Below are positions 26,373 to 35,262 of a stretch of 57,571 bases of DNA, piece by piece (within the stretch, counting starts at the first letter, position 1; every line of letters begins with the position of its first letter). The position numbers were made by a program, and so were the translations under genes. Under the pieces are notes generated by a model. That model did no database searches. It was not told the origin of the DNA and saw only the letters and a list, made by a program, of their open reading frames with translations. The DNA is from an uncultured Muribaculaceae bacterium (GTDB lineage Bacteria; Bacteroidota; Bacteroidia; Bacteroidales; Muribaculaceae). Location: positions 1 to 57,571 of the forward strand of contig CAJGDJ010000012.1 in assembly GCA_904502025.1 (NCBI GenBank), read 5' to 3'.

Positions 26373-26380
26373 CAAAGTTA
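26373..26380 (-). promoter_or_regulatory. -7 box of uvrA
   Basis: TAACTTTG on the minus strand, 18 nt before ATG 26354. Confidence 0.5.
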
Positions 26381-26571
26381 ATGTATCTTATTCGTATTTT
26401 TGATTGATTTTGAATTATTATTTTATATTTTGCCATTATTTGCATTTTAATTTTGTGTTATTAAACGAAATTGATTAATTTAGCTGTTGGAAATAAATTG
26501 TTACTATTATTTCTAACTTTTTGTTATGAAAAACGTTATACTTATGTAGTAACCATTAAATTTATTAATCT

Positions 26572-26778
26572 ATGAAGAATTTTAATATTATTTTAGCTGT
26601 ATTAGGTGGAGCTCTTGCTGGAGCTGCTGTAGGTTTGCTTTTTGCTCCTAATAAAGGTAGTGATACACGAACCAAAATCAAAGAATACTTGAAAGCTCAT
26701 GGAATAAAACTAAAACATGATGAGCTTGAAGAATTAGCATCTCAGATTGAAGCAGAATTAACAAATAAAACCGAATAA
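26572..26778 (+). CDS. YtxH-domain protein
   Basis: 68 residues. One Gly/Ala-rich membrane helix (IILAVLGGALAGAAVGLLFAP) followed by the family's NKGSDTRTKIKEYL. The rest is a charged helix. YtxH proteins are small envelope proteins linked to general stress in other bacteria; no activity is known. First of a five-gene run with short gaps (11, 70, 2 and 3 bp) ending in prmA. Confidence 0.85.
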   Translation: MKNFNIILAVLGGALAGAAVGLLFAPNKGSDTRTKIKEYLKAHGIKLKHDELEELASQIEAELTNKTE

Positions 26779-26789
26779 AAAATAAGTTT

Positions 26790-26987
26790 ATGAATAATAT
26801 AAATTGGCTATATGCGTTTATCGGTGGTGCGATATTAGGAGCCGGGGTAGCAATATTATTTGCCCCTGAAAAGGGTGAAGATTTACGAAATCGCATTAAG
26901 GATATGTTAAAGAAAAAAGGTTTATGTTGTTGTGATTCTGAACTTGATCGTTTAATTGAACAATTAACATCTGAAACTGAGGAGTAG
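26790..26987 (+). CDS. Second YtxH-domain protein
   Basis: 65 residues, a diverged paralogue of the preceding gene: helix WLYAFIGGAILGAGVAILFAP, then EKGEDLRNRIKDML. It has an unusual triple cysteine, GLCCCDSE (~46-48), absent from its neighbour and possibly a metal or acyl site. It lies 11 bp after the first YtxH gene. Confidence 0.83.
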   Translation: MNNINWLYAFIGGAILGAGVAILFAPEKGEDLRNRIKDMLKKKGLCCCDSELDRLIEQLTSETEE

Positions 26988-27057
26988 TAATTTGAACATC
27001 TTTATATAGCATCGACCTATATGTTTGGGTCGATGTTGTTAGTTAATATATATCCCT

Positions 27058-27414
27058 ATGGAGAATAATCAATTTATTAAGGAATTGTGGCAATCTGTTA
27101 AAAGAATAATATCACTTAACGTTGATAATGCGAAGTTATCGATGGCAGAGAAACTTACATTGTTTTCAACTGCTGTTGCATTTTATTTTGTAGCAATGCT
27201 TTTGGGGGTAATTGTTGTGTTTTTTGTATCGATGGCTATGTGCCATTTATTAACACAAGTGATGGAGCCTCATTATGTTTATTTACTTATGGCTGCGTTT
27301 TATCTGCTATTATTAGTAGTGGTTTATGTTATGAAGAATATATTATTCTTAAACCCAATATCACGTTTTGTGTCAAAATTATTGTTAACTCCACCTCAAG
27401 ATAGAAATGAATAA
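27058..27414 (+). CDS. Phage-holin-like superfamily membrane protein (holin 3_6/DUF1469 type)
   Basis: 118 residues. A soluble N-terminal helix (KELWQSVKRIISLNVDNAKLSMAEK) precedes two membrane hairpin helices (~40-66, 74-98). This matches the 'phage holin family' proteins that sit beside YtxH genes in many Bacteroidetes. Despite the name there are no phage genes nearby, so a cell-envelope role is more likely than lysis. It precedes the next gene by 2 bp. Confidence 0.75.
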   Translation: MENNQFIKELWQSVKRIISLNVDNAKLSMAEKLTLFSTAVAFYFVAMLLGVIVVFFVSMAMCHLLTQVMEPHYVYLLMAAFYLLLLVVVYVMKNILFLNPISRFVSKLLLTPPQDRNE

Positions 27415-27416
27415 TT

Positions 27417-27686
27417 ATGGCTGATTTGGAATGGAAAGGATACTCTTTTGATGAATTAAAATATCAACGAGCATTAGTAACGATTAAATGCGAAATAGAA
27501 AAAGAAAAGTTGATTTCAACATTTTCTACAATAAAACAAGGAAAAATGTCGATAATTAGTGCTGGTGGACAGAATTCATTGTTAAATAAAGTCTTTGGAG
27601 CATTAGATGTTGCTGATTATTCAATTTTGGCGTTTAAATTTGGACGAAAATTATATTCAATATTTAGAAAAATACGAAAGAAATAA
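27417..27686 (+). CDS. Small conserved-looking protein, function unknown
   Basis: 89 residues, no signal peptide and at best a weak hydrophobic stretch (VADYSILAFKFGRKLYSIF). Lys-rich at both ends. Its tight spacing (2 bp after the holin-like gene, 3 bp before prmA) argues that it is real and part of the same transcript. I do not recognise the family; a partner of the YtxH/holin-like proteins is a guess from context. Confidence 0.65.
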   Translation: MADLEWKGYSFDELKYQRALVTIKCEIEKEKLISTFSTIKQGKMSIISAGGQNSLLNKVFGALDVADYSILAFKFGRKLYSIFRKIRKK

Positions 27687-27689
27687 ATT

Positions 27690-28532
27690 ATGAACGATTA
27701 TATAGAAGTGCGATTTGATATAACTCCATGTGATGAGGTTGCAACTGATGTGATGGCTGCAATTTTATGTGATGATGGATTTGAAAGTTTTATTCCAGAT
27801 GAAAGAGGAGTAACTGCATACATAAAGAAAGAATTATTTACCGAAGAAATCATCAATCGGGCTATTGATGATTTTCCGATGGAAAATGCTATAACTTATA
27901 AATATGTATTGATAGAAGGAGAAGATTGGAATAGTGAATGGGAGAAAAATTATTTCAAACCTATAGTAGTTAAAGATAAATGTGTAATTCACAGTTCGTT
28001 CCATGTGGATATTCCCACATTAGAGTATGATATTGTAATAGATCCAAAGATGGCTTTTGGGACTGGACATCATGCAACTACTTCATTGATTATTGAGCAG
28101 CTTCTTGAAATGGATTTGCAAGGTAAAAGGGTTGTTGATATGGGTACCGGTACTGGTATTTTGGCGATATTGGCTAATATGTGTGGAGCTGATTATATTA
28201 CAGCAATTGAAATTGACCCAGTTGCTCATGCAAATGCAGTTGAAAACTTAGCTATAAATAAAGCAAGTAATGTTAACCTTATTTGGGGTGATGCCTATTC
28301 GTTAGGTTTGGTGAAAAATATAGATGTTTTTATTGCAAATATAAACCGAAATATCATAACTCAAGACTTGCAATTTTATGTAAGTTCGTTGAATTCTGGT
28401 GGAGAGGTGCTTCTTAGTGGTTTTTATGAGTCAGATATTCCTGTGATAATGCAGGTTGCAGAACCATTGGGTTTGTCGTATAAATCACACACAGTTAAAG
28501 ATAATTGGACGTGCCTTCGATTGATTAAATGA
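27690..28532 (+). CDS. prmA: Ribosomal protein L11 methyltransferase
   Basis: 280 residues. SAM-dependent methylation of ribosomal protein L11. Diagnostic are DWNSEWEKNYFKPI in the N-terminal domain, DPKMAFGTGHHATT, motif I VVDMGTGTGILAILA (~150-164), AIEIDPVAHANAVEN and ANINRNII with the active-site Asn. Last gene of the YtxH run; the next 350 bp hold the leu leader. Confidence 0.93.
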   Translation: MNDYIEVRFDITPCDEVATDVMAAILCDDGFESFIPDERGVTAYIKKELFTEEIINRAIDDFPMENAITYKYVLIEGEDWNSEWEKNYFKPIVVKDKCVIHSSFHVDIPTLEYDIVIDPKMAFGTGHHATTSLIIEQLLEMDLQGKRVVDMGTGTGILAILANMCGADYITAIEIDPVAHANAVENLAINKASNVNLIWGDAYSLGLVKNIDVFIANINRNIITQDLQFYVSSLNSGGEVLLSGFYESDIPVIMQVAEPLGLSYKSHTVKDNWTCLRLIK

Positions 28533-28593
28533 TTTTGTAATAAATAATGCTCAATTTACTATCATTTTGTTACTAAAAATATTGTTTTGCTTT

Positions 28594-28601
28594 TAATTTT
28601 G
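28594..28601 (+). promoter_or_regulatory. Possible -7 box of the leu operon
   Basis: TAATTTTG. Transcription from here would give a ~275-nt leader holding the leader peptide and terminator. A -33 element at the normal spacing is not clear. Confidence 0.4.
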
Positions 28602-28713
28602 TTTGTATATCATAAAAAATAAGTGTCAAATTATTTGAATATATCAAAGAAACATATTAAATTTGCAAGCAGTAAACACAACGAGAAAAAATTAAAGTAA
28701 ATAAGTGGTTAGA

Positions 28714-28776
28714 ATGAATGATTTTCTTAATTTTATATTGATTGTGGTTATTATAGTATTGGGACTTGTATTATAA
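28714..28776 (+). CDS. Branched-chain amino acid leader peptide of the leu operon
   Basis: A 20-codon ORF: MNDFLNFILIVVIIVLGLVL then TAA. Of the 16 residues from Leu5 on, 13 are Leu, Ile or Val. It is followed 43 bp later by a perfect intrinsic terminator and then by leuA, the classic layout of ribosome-mediated attenuation. GGTTATTA inside it (28746-28753, codons for Val-Val-Ile) can pair with TAATAACC (28816-28823), which overlaps the terminator's 5' arm. TGGTTAT (28744-28750) can also pair with ATAACCA (28773-28779) over the stop codon. It was found by reading the leader; expression is inferred. Confidence 0.65.
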   Translation: MNDFLNFILIVVIIVLGLVL

Positions 28777-28815
28777 CCATAATTTTGATATAAAGTGAGA
28801 TAATAAATTTAAATC

Positions 28816-28853
28816 TAATAACCTTTCTTATTGATGTAAGGAAGGTTTTTTTA
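28816..28853 (+). promoter_or_regulatory. leu operon attenuator (terminator with overlapping alternative pairing)
   Basis: Stem AACCTTTCTTA (28820-28830) with TAAGGAAGGTT (28837-28847), loop TTGATG, then a T-run. It sits in front of leuA rather than behind a gene, so it must be conditionally read through. The segment TAATAACC just before and inside its 5' arm can instead pair with the leader-peptide coding region. Confidence 0.7.
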
Positions 28854-28882
28854 TAAAAATGTAAATTATATTTTGAAATTAT

Positions 28883-30379
28883 ATGAGCGATAGATTATTT
28901 ATTTTTGACACTACTTTACGTGATGGAGAACAAGTTCCCGGATGTCAGCTTAATACAGTTGAAAAAATTGAGGTTGCAAAAGCTCTTGAGGAACTTGGAG
29001 TAGATGTTATTGAGGCTGGATTTCCAGTCTCAAGTCCTGGTGATTTCAACTCAGTAGTTGAAATTTCAAAAGCTGTTACATGGCCATCGATTTGTGCTTT
29101 GACTCGTGCGGTAGAAAATGATATACGTGTTGCTGCAGAGGCTCTGCAATATGCAAAACGTAAACGTATTCACACAGGTATTGGTACATCGGATTATCAT
29201 ATCAAATATAAATTTAATTCTAATCGTGAAGATATTCTTGAAAGAGCAGTAGGTTGTGTGTCATTTGCAAAGAAGTTTGTTGAGGATGTACAATTTTATG
29301 CCGAAGACGCAGGTCGCACAGATAATGAATATCTTGCCCGTGTGGTTGAAGCAGTTATTAAAGCCGGTGCAACTGTTATTAATATTCCTGATACAACGGG
29401 GTATTGTTTGCCATCTGAATTTGGCGAGAAAATCAAATATTTGATGGAACATGTTGATGGTATTCATAAAGTAACAATTGCAACTCATTGCCACAATGAT
29501 TTAGGTATGGCGACAGCTAATACAATTTCAGGTGTTATGAATGGAGCTCGTCAAGCCGAGGTTACAATTAATGGTATTGGAGAGCGTGCAGGTAATACAT
29601 CACTTGAAGAAGTGGCTATGATTTGTAAATCACATAAAGAATTAGATATTGTAACCAATATTAATACAACAAAAATTTGTGGTATAAGTCGCATGGTGTC
29701 AAGTTTGATGAATATGCCTGTTCAGCCAAATAAGGCAATCGTTGGTCGTAATGCTTTTGCTCACTCTTCGGGCATTCATCAAGATGGTGTATTGAAAAAT
29801 CGTGAAAGCTACGAAATCATTGACCCTAAAGATGTTGGTGTTGATGAAAACTCAATTGTATTAACTGCTCGTAGTGGTCGTGCAGCATTAAAACATCGTC
29901 TCCATGTATTGGGAATTGAAATGGATAAAGAAGCCCTTGATAAGGCATACGAGGCGTTCCTTAAACTTGCTGACCGCAAGAAAGAAATTAATGATGATGA
30001 CGTACTAATGTTAGCTGGAAAACATAATGCGTCAAAACATCGCATTAAATTGGACTATCTTCAAGTTACAAGTGGTGTTGGAATTCATTCTGTTGCAAGT
30101 GTTGGACTTGATATCTCAGGAGAGAAATTTGAAGCATGTGCAACCGGAAATGGTCCTGTAGATGCTGCAATTCGTGCTATAAAGCAAATTATTCATCGCA
30201 CAATGGTTGTTAAGGAATTCCTTATTCAAGCAATAAATAAAGGAAGCAATGACGTGGGTAAAGTTCACATGACAGTTGAGCATGATGGCAATAGCTATTA
30301 TGGATTCTCGGCAAATACCGATATTGTTGCCGCAAGTGCTGAGGCTTTTATTGATGCTATAAATAAATTTGTAAGATAA
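28883..30379 (+). CDS. leuA: 2-isopropylmalate synthase
   Basis: 498 residues. Condenses acetyl-CoA with 2-oxoisovalerate, the first committed step of leucine synthesis. The TIM barrel starts with FDTTLRDGEQVPGCQLN, has VIEAGFPVSSPGDF, the metal-binding THCHNDLGMATANT and GIGERAGNTSLEE, and AFAHSSGIHQDGVLKN at the linker. The C-terminal ~120 residues form the allosteric leucine-binding domain. First gene after the attenuator; leuC follows after 20 bp. Confidence 0.93.
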   Translation: MSDRLFIFDTTLRDGEQVPGCQLNTVEKIEVAKALEELGVDVIEAGFPVSSPGDFNSVVEISKAVTWPSICALTRAVENDIRVAAEALQYAKRKRIHTGIGTSDYHIKYKFNSNREDILERAVGCVSFAKKFVEDVQFYAEDAGRTDNEYLARVVEAVIKAGATVINIPDTTGYCLPSEFGEKIKYLMEHVDGIHKVTIATHCHNDLGMATANTISGVMNGARQAEVTINGIGERAGNTSLEEVAMICKSHKELDIVTNINTTKICGISRMVSSLMNMPVQPNKAIVGRNAFAHSSGIHQDGVLKNRESYEIIDPKDVGVDENSIVLTARSGRAALKHRLHVLGIEMDKEALDKAYEAFLKLADRKKEINDDDVLMLAGKHNASKHRIKLDYLQVTSGVGIHSVASVGLDISGEKFEACATGNGPVDAAIRAIKQIIHRTMVVKEFLIQAINKGSNDVGKVHMTVEHDGNSYYGFSANTDIVAASAEAFIDAINKFVR

Positions 30380-30399
30380 AATTTATAAATAATAATAGT

Positions 30400-31794
30400 A
30401 TGGCAAATACATTATTTGATAAAATTTGGGATGCCCATGTTGTAAATCTTATAGAGGGTGGACCTTCACAAATATATATCGATCGTCACTATTGTCATGA
30501 GGTAACAAGCCCGCAAGAGTTTGACGGACTTCGTAATCGTGGATTGAAGGTTTTTCGTCCAGAGAAAACGATTTGTTCACCTGACCATAATATCCCAACA
30601 TTGAATCAGGATAAACCAATCGTTGACCCCGTTTCTCGTAATCAAGTAGAAACTCTGACAAAAAATGCAAATGAGTTTGGATTGACATTATATGGATTAG
30701 GACACAAGAAGAATGGTATAATTCATGTAATTGGACCTGAAAACGGATTGACGCTTCCGGGATATACTATTGTGTGTGGAGATAGCCATACTTCTACACA
30801 TGGAGCATTCGGTGCTGTGGCATTTGGTATAGGCACAAGTGAAGTTGAAATGGTCCTTGCTTCGCAATGTATTCTTCAACCGAAGCCCAAAACAATGCGT
30901 ATTAATATGAATGGGAAATTACGCGATGGTGTTACAGCAAAAGATATAGCATTATATATTATTGCTAAGATGACAACCGGTGGTGCTACGGGTTATTTTG
31001 TTGAATATGCCGGGGATACCATTCGTAATCTTTCAATGGAGGAACGTATGACTGTGTGTAACCTTTCAATAGAAATGGGGGCAAGAGGAGGCATGATAGC
31101 TCCAGATGAAACAACATTTGAATATTGTAAAGGTAGAGAATTTGCTCCCAAAGGTGAAGATTGGGAAAAAGCGGTGTCATATTGGCGTACCCTAAAAAGT
31201 GATGATGACGCAGTATTTGATAAGGAAATTAATTTTGATGCTACTGATATTGAACCTCGTATCACATTTGGTACGAATCCGGGAATGGGTATTGGTATCA
31301 GTGAAGCTATTCCTACTCCCGATCCTCAAGATGAAGCTGGTAAAATTTCATATGATAAATCTCTTGAATATATGGGATTTGAAGTTGGTCAAAAACTTGA
31401 AGGCTATCCTATAGACTATGTGTTCTTGGGGAGTTGCACTAATGGTCGCATTGAAGACTTTAGAGCATTTGCATCAATAGTTAAAGGAAAAAGAAAAGCT
31501 GATAATATAACAGCTTGGTTAGTCCCCGGTTCATGGATGGTTGCAGACCAAATTAAAGCTGAAGGAATAGACAAAATTTTGGCTGATGCAGGTTTTGAAT
31601 TGCGTCAACCTGGATGTTCGGCATGTTTGGCAATGAATGAAGATAAAGTTCCTGCAGGCAAAATAGCAGTTTCAACATCAAATCGCAATTTTGAAGGTCG
31701 TCAAGGTCCTGGTTCTCGTACTATTCTTGCCGGTCCACTTGTAGCTGCCGCAACTGCGATTACCGGCGTATTGACCGATCCAAGAAAAATTTAA
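30400..31794 (+). CDS. leuC: 3-isopropylmalate dehydratase, large subunit
   Basis: 464 residues, the bacterial LeuC length. Binds a 4Fe-4S cluster and isomerises 2- to 3-isopropylmalate with LeuD. Seen: start TLFDKIWDAHVV, VCGDSHTSTHGAFGA, cluster ligands in GSCTNGR and GCSACLAMN, and the end STSNRNFEGRQGPGSRT. Second gene of the leu operon, 28 bp ahead of leuD. Confidence 0.95.
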   Translation: MANTLFDKIWDAHVVNLIEGGPSQIYIDRHYCHEVTSPQEFDGLRNRGLKVFRPEKTICSPDHNIPTLNQDKPIVDPVSRNQVETLTKNANEFGLTLYGLGHKKNGIIHVIGPENGLTLPGYTIVCGDSHTSTHGAFGAVAFGIGTSEVEMVLASQCILQPKPKTMRINMNGKLRDGVTAKDIALYIIAKMTTGGATGYFVEYAGDTIRNLSMEERMTVCNLSIEMGARGGMIAPDETTFEYCKGREFAPKGEDWEKAVSYWRTLKSDDDAVFDKEINFDATDIEPRITFGTNPGMGIGISEAIPTPDPQDEAGKISYDKSLEYMGFEVGQKLEGYPIDYVFLGSCTNGRIEDFRAFASIVKGKRKADNITAWLVPGSWMVADQIKAEGIDKILADAGFELRQPGCSACLAMNEDKVPAGKIAVSTSNRNFEGRQGPGSRTILAGPLVAAATAITGVLTDPRKI

Positions 31795-31822
31795 TCGTTA
31801 CCAATCTATAAATATTGACTCT

Positions 31823-32407
31823 ATGAAAGAAAAATTCAATATAATAACATCAACATGTGTTCCATTGCCAATGGAAAATGTTGATACTGACCAAATAATT
31901 CCTGCTCGTTTCCTAAAAGCAACATCAAGAGAGGGATTTGGTGAAAATCTTTTCCGAGATTGGCGTTATGATAAAGATGGTAATCCAATTAAAGATTTTG
32001 TATTAAACGATCCAACTTATTCGGGTTGTATATTAGTAGCAGGTAAAAATTTTGGCTCAGGTTCAAGTCGTGAACATGCAGCATGGGCAATTGCTGATTA
32101 TGGATTTCGTGTTGTTGTATCAAGTTTCTTTGCCGACATTCACAAAAACAACGAATTAAACAATTTTGTGTTGCCTGTTGTTGTTTCTGAACAATTTTTG
32201 GCTGAATTATTTGATTCAATTGCTTCAAATCCTAAAACTGAAGTGAAAGTTGATCTTCCGGCTCAAACTATTACAAATCTTGTTACTGGTAAATCAGAGA
32301 CATTTGATATTAATCCATATAAAAAACATTGCTTGATTAATGCCCTTGATGATATTGAATATCTTTTATCGAAAAAAGAAGATATAGAGGCATACGAAGC
32401 TAAATAA
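31823..32407 (+). CDS. leuD: 3-isopropylmalate dehydratase, small subunit
   Basis: 194 residues. Swivel domain partner of LeuC. Motifs: PMENVDTDQIIPARFLK, NFGSGSSREHAAWAI, FRVVVSSFFADIHKNNELNN. It lies 15 bp ahead of the second LeuA-family gene. Confidence 0.95.
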   Translation: MKEKFNIITSTCVPLPMENVDTDQIIPARFLKATSREGFGENLFRDWRYDKDGNPIKDFVLNDPTYSGCILVAGKNFGSGSSREHAAWAIADYGFRVVVSSFFADIHKNNELNNFVLPVVVSEQFLAELFDSIASNPKTEVKVDLPAQTITNLVTGKSETFDINPYKKHCLINALDDIEYLLSKKEDIEAYEAK

Positions 32408-32422
32408 AAGTCATAATATAAT

Positions 32423-33940
32423 ATGAATGTTGAAATATTAGATACCACTTTACGTGATGGTGAACAAACATCGGGTGTATCGTTTTCAGCATCTGAAAAA
32501 TTAAGTATTGTGCGACTTCTTCTTGAGGAGTTGCACATTCCTCGTATAGAGATAGCATCGGCTCGTGTTTCGGAAGGCGAATTTGAAACAGTTCGTAATG
32601 TGTGTGCTTGGGCTGATCGAATGGGGCACATTGATAAACTTGAAGTACTTGGGTTTATTGATAATGGATTGTCGATTGATTGGGTTAAGAGAGTAGGTGC
32701 TAAAGTGATTAATTTGCTCTCAAAAGGCTCTGAAAAACATTGTCTTTACCAATTAAAAAAGACTCCACAAGAACATTTCGATTCTATTTGTGATGAGGTG
32801 GAACGTGCAGTAGCAGAGGGGTTAGATGTAAATCTATATTTAGAAGATTGGTCAAATGGAATTAAAAACTCATATAAATATGTATATGAACTAATGGACG
32901 CTGTGCGACATTTGCCGATTAAACGTTTTATGCTCCCTGATACATTGGGGATTCTTAACCCATACGACACATTGGCAAATATTCAACGCATGATTAAGCG
33001 TTACCCTGATTTGCATTTTGATTTTCATGCTCATAATGATTATGATCTTGCAACGTCAAATGTATATGCAGCTGTACTCGGAGGAGCTCGAGGTGTTCAT
33101 TGCACTGTTAATGGCCTTGGGGAACGAGCAGGTAATGCTTGTTTGTCGAGTGTAATAGCTGTAATTCATGACCAATTAAAGCGTCAAACCGGTGTTGATG
33201 AATCAAAAATTAATAAAGTTAGTCGTATTGTAGAATCATTCTCGGGAGTTATTATTCCTCCAAATAAGCCCATAGTAGGAGAACATGTCTTTACTCAATG
33301 TGCAGGTGTTCATGCCGATGGCGATAATAAAAATAATCTATATTATAATGATTTGTTGCCTGAACGGTTTGGACGTGAACGTGAATATGCTCTTGGAAAA
33401 ACATCAGGTAAAGCCAATATAAAGAAAAATCTTGAAGCATTAGGTATTGAGTTAACCGATGAGGATATTCAAAAGGTAACACAACGTATTATTGAACTTG
33501 GAGATAAAAAAGAACTTGTAACGCAAGAGGATTTGCCATTTATTGTGGCTGATGTATTGAAACAAGCTACACTTCCTGATAAAGTGAAGATAATTAACTA
33601 TGCTTTGAATTTATCTGAAGGATTACGCCCCACAGCAACAATAAAATTAGAAATTAATGGTGTTGAATATCAAGAAACAGCAGTGGGTGATGGGCAATAT
33701 GACGCTTTTGTTAAAGCAGTTCGAAATATTTATCAAAGAGACTTGAAACGTGAGTTTCCTGCGTTGACTAATTATTCTGTAAATATACCTCCGGGTGGTC
33801 GCACTGATGCTCTTGTTCACACTACCATTTCGTGGGACTATAAAGAACACTCGTTTAAGACACGAGGTCTTGATGCCGACCAAACTGAGGCGGCTATTCA
33901 GGCTACGATAAAAATGCTCAATATAATAGAAAATTTATAA
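32423..33940 (+). CDS. Second LeuA-family synthase, possibly citramalate synthase
   Basis: 505 residues. The DRE-TIM barrel is complete (EILDTTLRDGEQTSGVSFS, RIEIASARVSEGEFETV, DFHAHNDYDLATSNVYAA, GLGERAGNACL, QCAGVHADGDNKNN), and a C-terminal regulatory domain (SEGLRPTATIKLEI... RTDALVHTTISW) is present. It is clearly diverged from the LeuA at 28883: the substrate-loop region reads IEIASARVSEGEF in place of IEAGFPVSSPGDF. A separate 2-oxoacid substrate is therefore likely. Citramalate synthase (pyruvate plus acetyl-CoA, a threonine-independent route to isoleucine through LeuCD and LeuB) would suit the operon, but this is inference. A second isopropylmalate synthase is the alternative. Confidence 0.8.
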   Translation: MNVEILDTTLRDGEQTSGVSFSASEKLSIVRLLLEELHIPRIEIASARVSEGEFETVRNVCAWADRMGHIDKLEVLGFIDNGLSIDWVKRVGAKVINLLSKGSEKHCLYQLKKTPQEHFDSICDEVERAVAEGLDVNLYLEDWSNGIKNSYKYVYELMDAVRHLPIKRFMLPDTLGILNPYDTLANIQRMIKRYPDLHFDFHAHNDYDLATSNVYAAVLGGARGVHCTVNGLGERAGNACLSSVIAVIHDQLKRQTGVDESKINKVSRIVESFSGVIIPPNKPIVGEHVFTQCAGVHADGDNKNNLYYNDLLPERFGREREYALGKTSGKANIKKNLEALGIELTDEDIQKVTQRIIELGDKKELVTQEDLPFIVADVLKQATLPDKVKIINYALNLSEGLRPTATIKLEINGVEYQETAVGDGQYDAFVKAVRNIYQRDLKREFPALTNYSVNIPPGGRTDALVHTTISWDYKEHSFKTRGLDADQTEAAIQATIKMLNIIENL

Positions 33941-33966
33941 CATAACTCATAAATCGATTTTTAGAT

Positions 33967-35028
33967 ATGGATTTCAAAATCGCAGTTCTTCCCGGCGACG
34001 GTATCGGTCCCGAGATTTCAAAACAAGGTGTTGATGTGATGACCGCAGTTTGTGAAAAGTTCAGTCATAAAGTAACTTATAAATATGCTCTTTGTGGAGC
34101 TGATGCCATTGACAAAGTAGGCGATCCTTTCCCACAAGAAACATTTGAAATTTGTCGTGATGCAGATGCTGTACTATTCTCTGCTGTAGGCGATCCTAAA
34201 TTTGATAATGACCCGACTGCAAAAGTGCGTCCCGAACAAGGCTTGTTGGCCATGCGTAAACAACTTGGTTTGTTTGCAAATATTCGCCCGGTAGAAACAT
34301 TCAAATGTTTGATTCATAAATCTCCACTTCGTGCCGAATTAGTTGAAGGTGCCGACTTTATTTGTATTCGTGAATTGACAGGAGGAATGTATTTCGGTGA
34401 AAAGTATCAAGATGATGACAAAGCATACGATACTAATGCATATACTCGTCCTGAAATTGAACGTATCCTTAAGGTCGCTTTTGAATACGCAATGAAACGT
34501 AACAAACACCTCACAGTTGTTGATAAAGCAAATGTATTGGCATCAAGTCGTCTTTGGCGTAAGATTGCACAAGAAATGGCTCCAAGCTACCCTGAGGTAA
34601 ATACTGATTTCATGTATGTAGATAATGCAGCAATGCGTATGATACAAGAACCCACATTCTTTGATGTGATGGTAACTGAAAATACATTTGGAGATATTCT
34701 TACTGATGAAGGTAGCGTAATTAGTGGTTCAATGGGGTTGTTACCATCGGCTTCAACTGGCGAAAGTACTCCTGTCTTTGAACCAATTCATGGCTCATGG
34801 CCACAAGCGAAAGGATTGAATATTGCTAACCCATTGGCTCAAATTCTTTCAGTTGCAATGTTGTTTGAATACTTCAATCTCAAAGAGGAAGGTAAATTAA
34901 TTCGAGAAGCTGTTAATGCATCACTCGATGCAAATGTGCGTACTCCCGAAATCCAAGTAGAAGGAGGCGAAAAATACGGCACCAAAGAAGTAGGCGAGTG
35001 GATAGTAAACTACATTAACAATAAATAA
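33967..35028 (+). CDS. leuB: 3-isopropylmalate dehydrogenase
   Basis: 353 residues. NAD-dependent oxidative decarboxylation of 3-isopropylmalate. Visible: AVLPGDGIGPEISKQG, RPVETFKCLIHKSPLR, RELTGGMYFGEKYQ, VDKANVLASSRLWRK, TENTFGDILTDEGSVI and EPIHGSWPQAKGLNIANP. Last gene of the leu operon; a strong terminator follows. Confidence 0.96.
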   Translation: MDFKIAVLPGDGIGPEISKQGVDVMTAVCEKFSHKVTYKYALCGADAIDKVGDPFPQETFEICRDADAVLFSAVGDPKFDNDPTAKVRPEQGLLAMRKQLGLFANIRPVETFKCLIHKSPLRAELVEGADFICIRELTGGMYFGEKYQDDDKAYDTNAYTRPEIERILKVAFEYAMKRNKHLTVVDKANVLASSRLWRKIAQEMAPSYPEVNTDFMYVDNAAMRMIQEPTFFDVMVTENTFGDILTDEGSVISGSMGLLPSASTGESTPVFEPIHGSWPQAKGLNIANPLAQILSVAMLFEYFNLKEEGKLIREAVNASLDANVRTPEIQVEGGEKYGTKEVGEWIVNYINNK

Positions 35029-35049
35029 TAGAAAACTCAATAATTAGAG

Positions 35050-35083
35050 AAAAGTGGGCTGAGTTACTCAGCTCACTTTTTTT
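35050..35083 (+). terminator. Terminator of the leu operon
   Basis: A stem of about 14 bp (35050-35063 with 35067-35080) followed by T-rich DNA, 21 bp past the leuB stop. Confidence 0.82.
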
Positions 35084-35233
35084 GTATATAACTAATGTAA
35101 TATCGGTATATAAATATATAATGTAAGATGATTTACGTAATGTGATTTTTAAGAGTCTGATTTTTAGCTGAATATTGTTTCGATTGATAGAGCTTTTATT
35201 GGTGATAAATAATGTTATTATAATTATAGTGGC

Positions 35234-35241
35234 TATCTTTG
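35234..35241 (+). promoter_or_regulatory. -7 box of the TPR-HTH regulator gene
   Basis: TATCTTTG. It overlaps an upstream in-frame ATG (35239), which therefore cannot be the start; ATG 35263 is 21 nt past the box. Confidence 0.55.
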
Positions 35242-35262
35242 TATGTGAAATATAATATGATT

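Noticed and set aside
27058..27414. Prophage remnant suggested by the holin-like protein
   Set aside because: No integrase, capsid, tail or lysis genes are nearby, and the protein belongs to a cellular YtxH-linked group.
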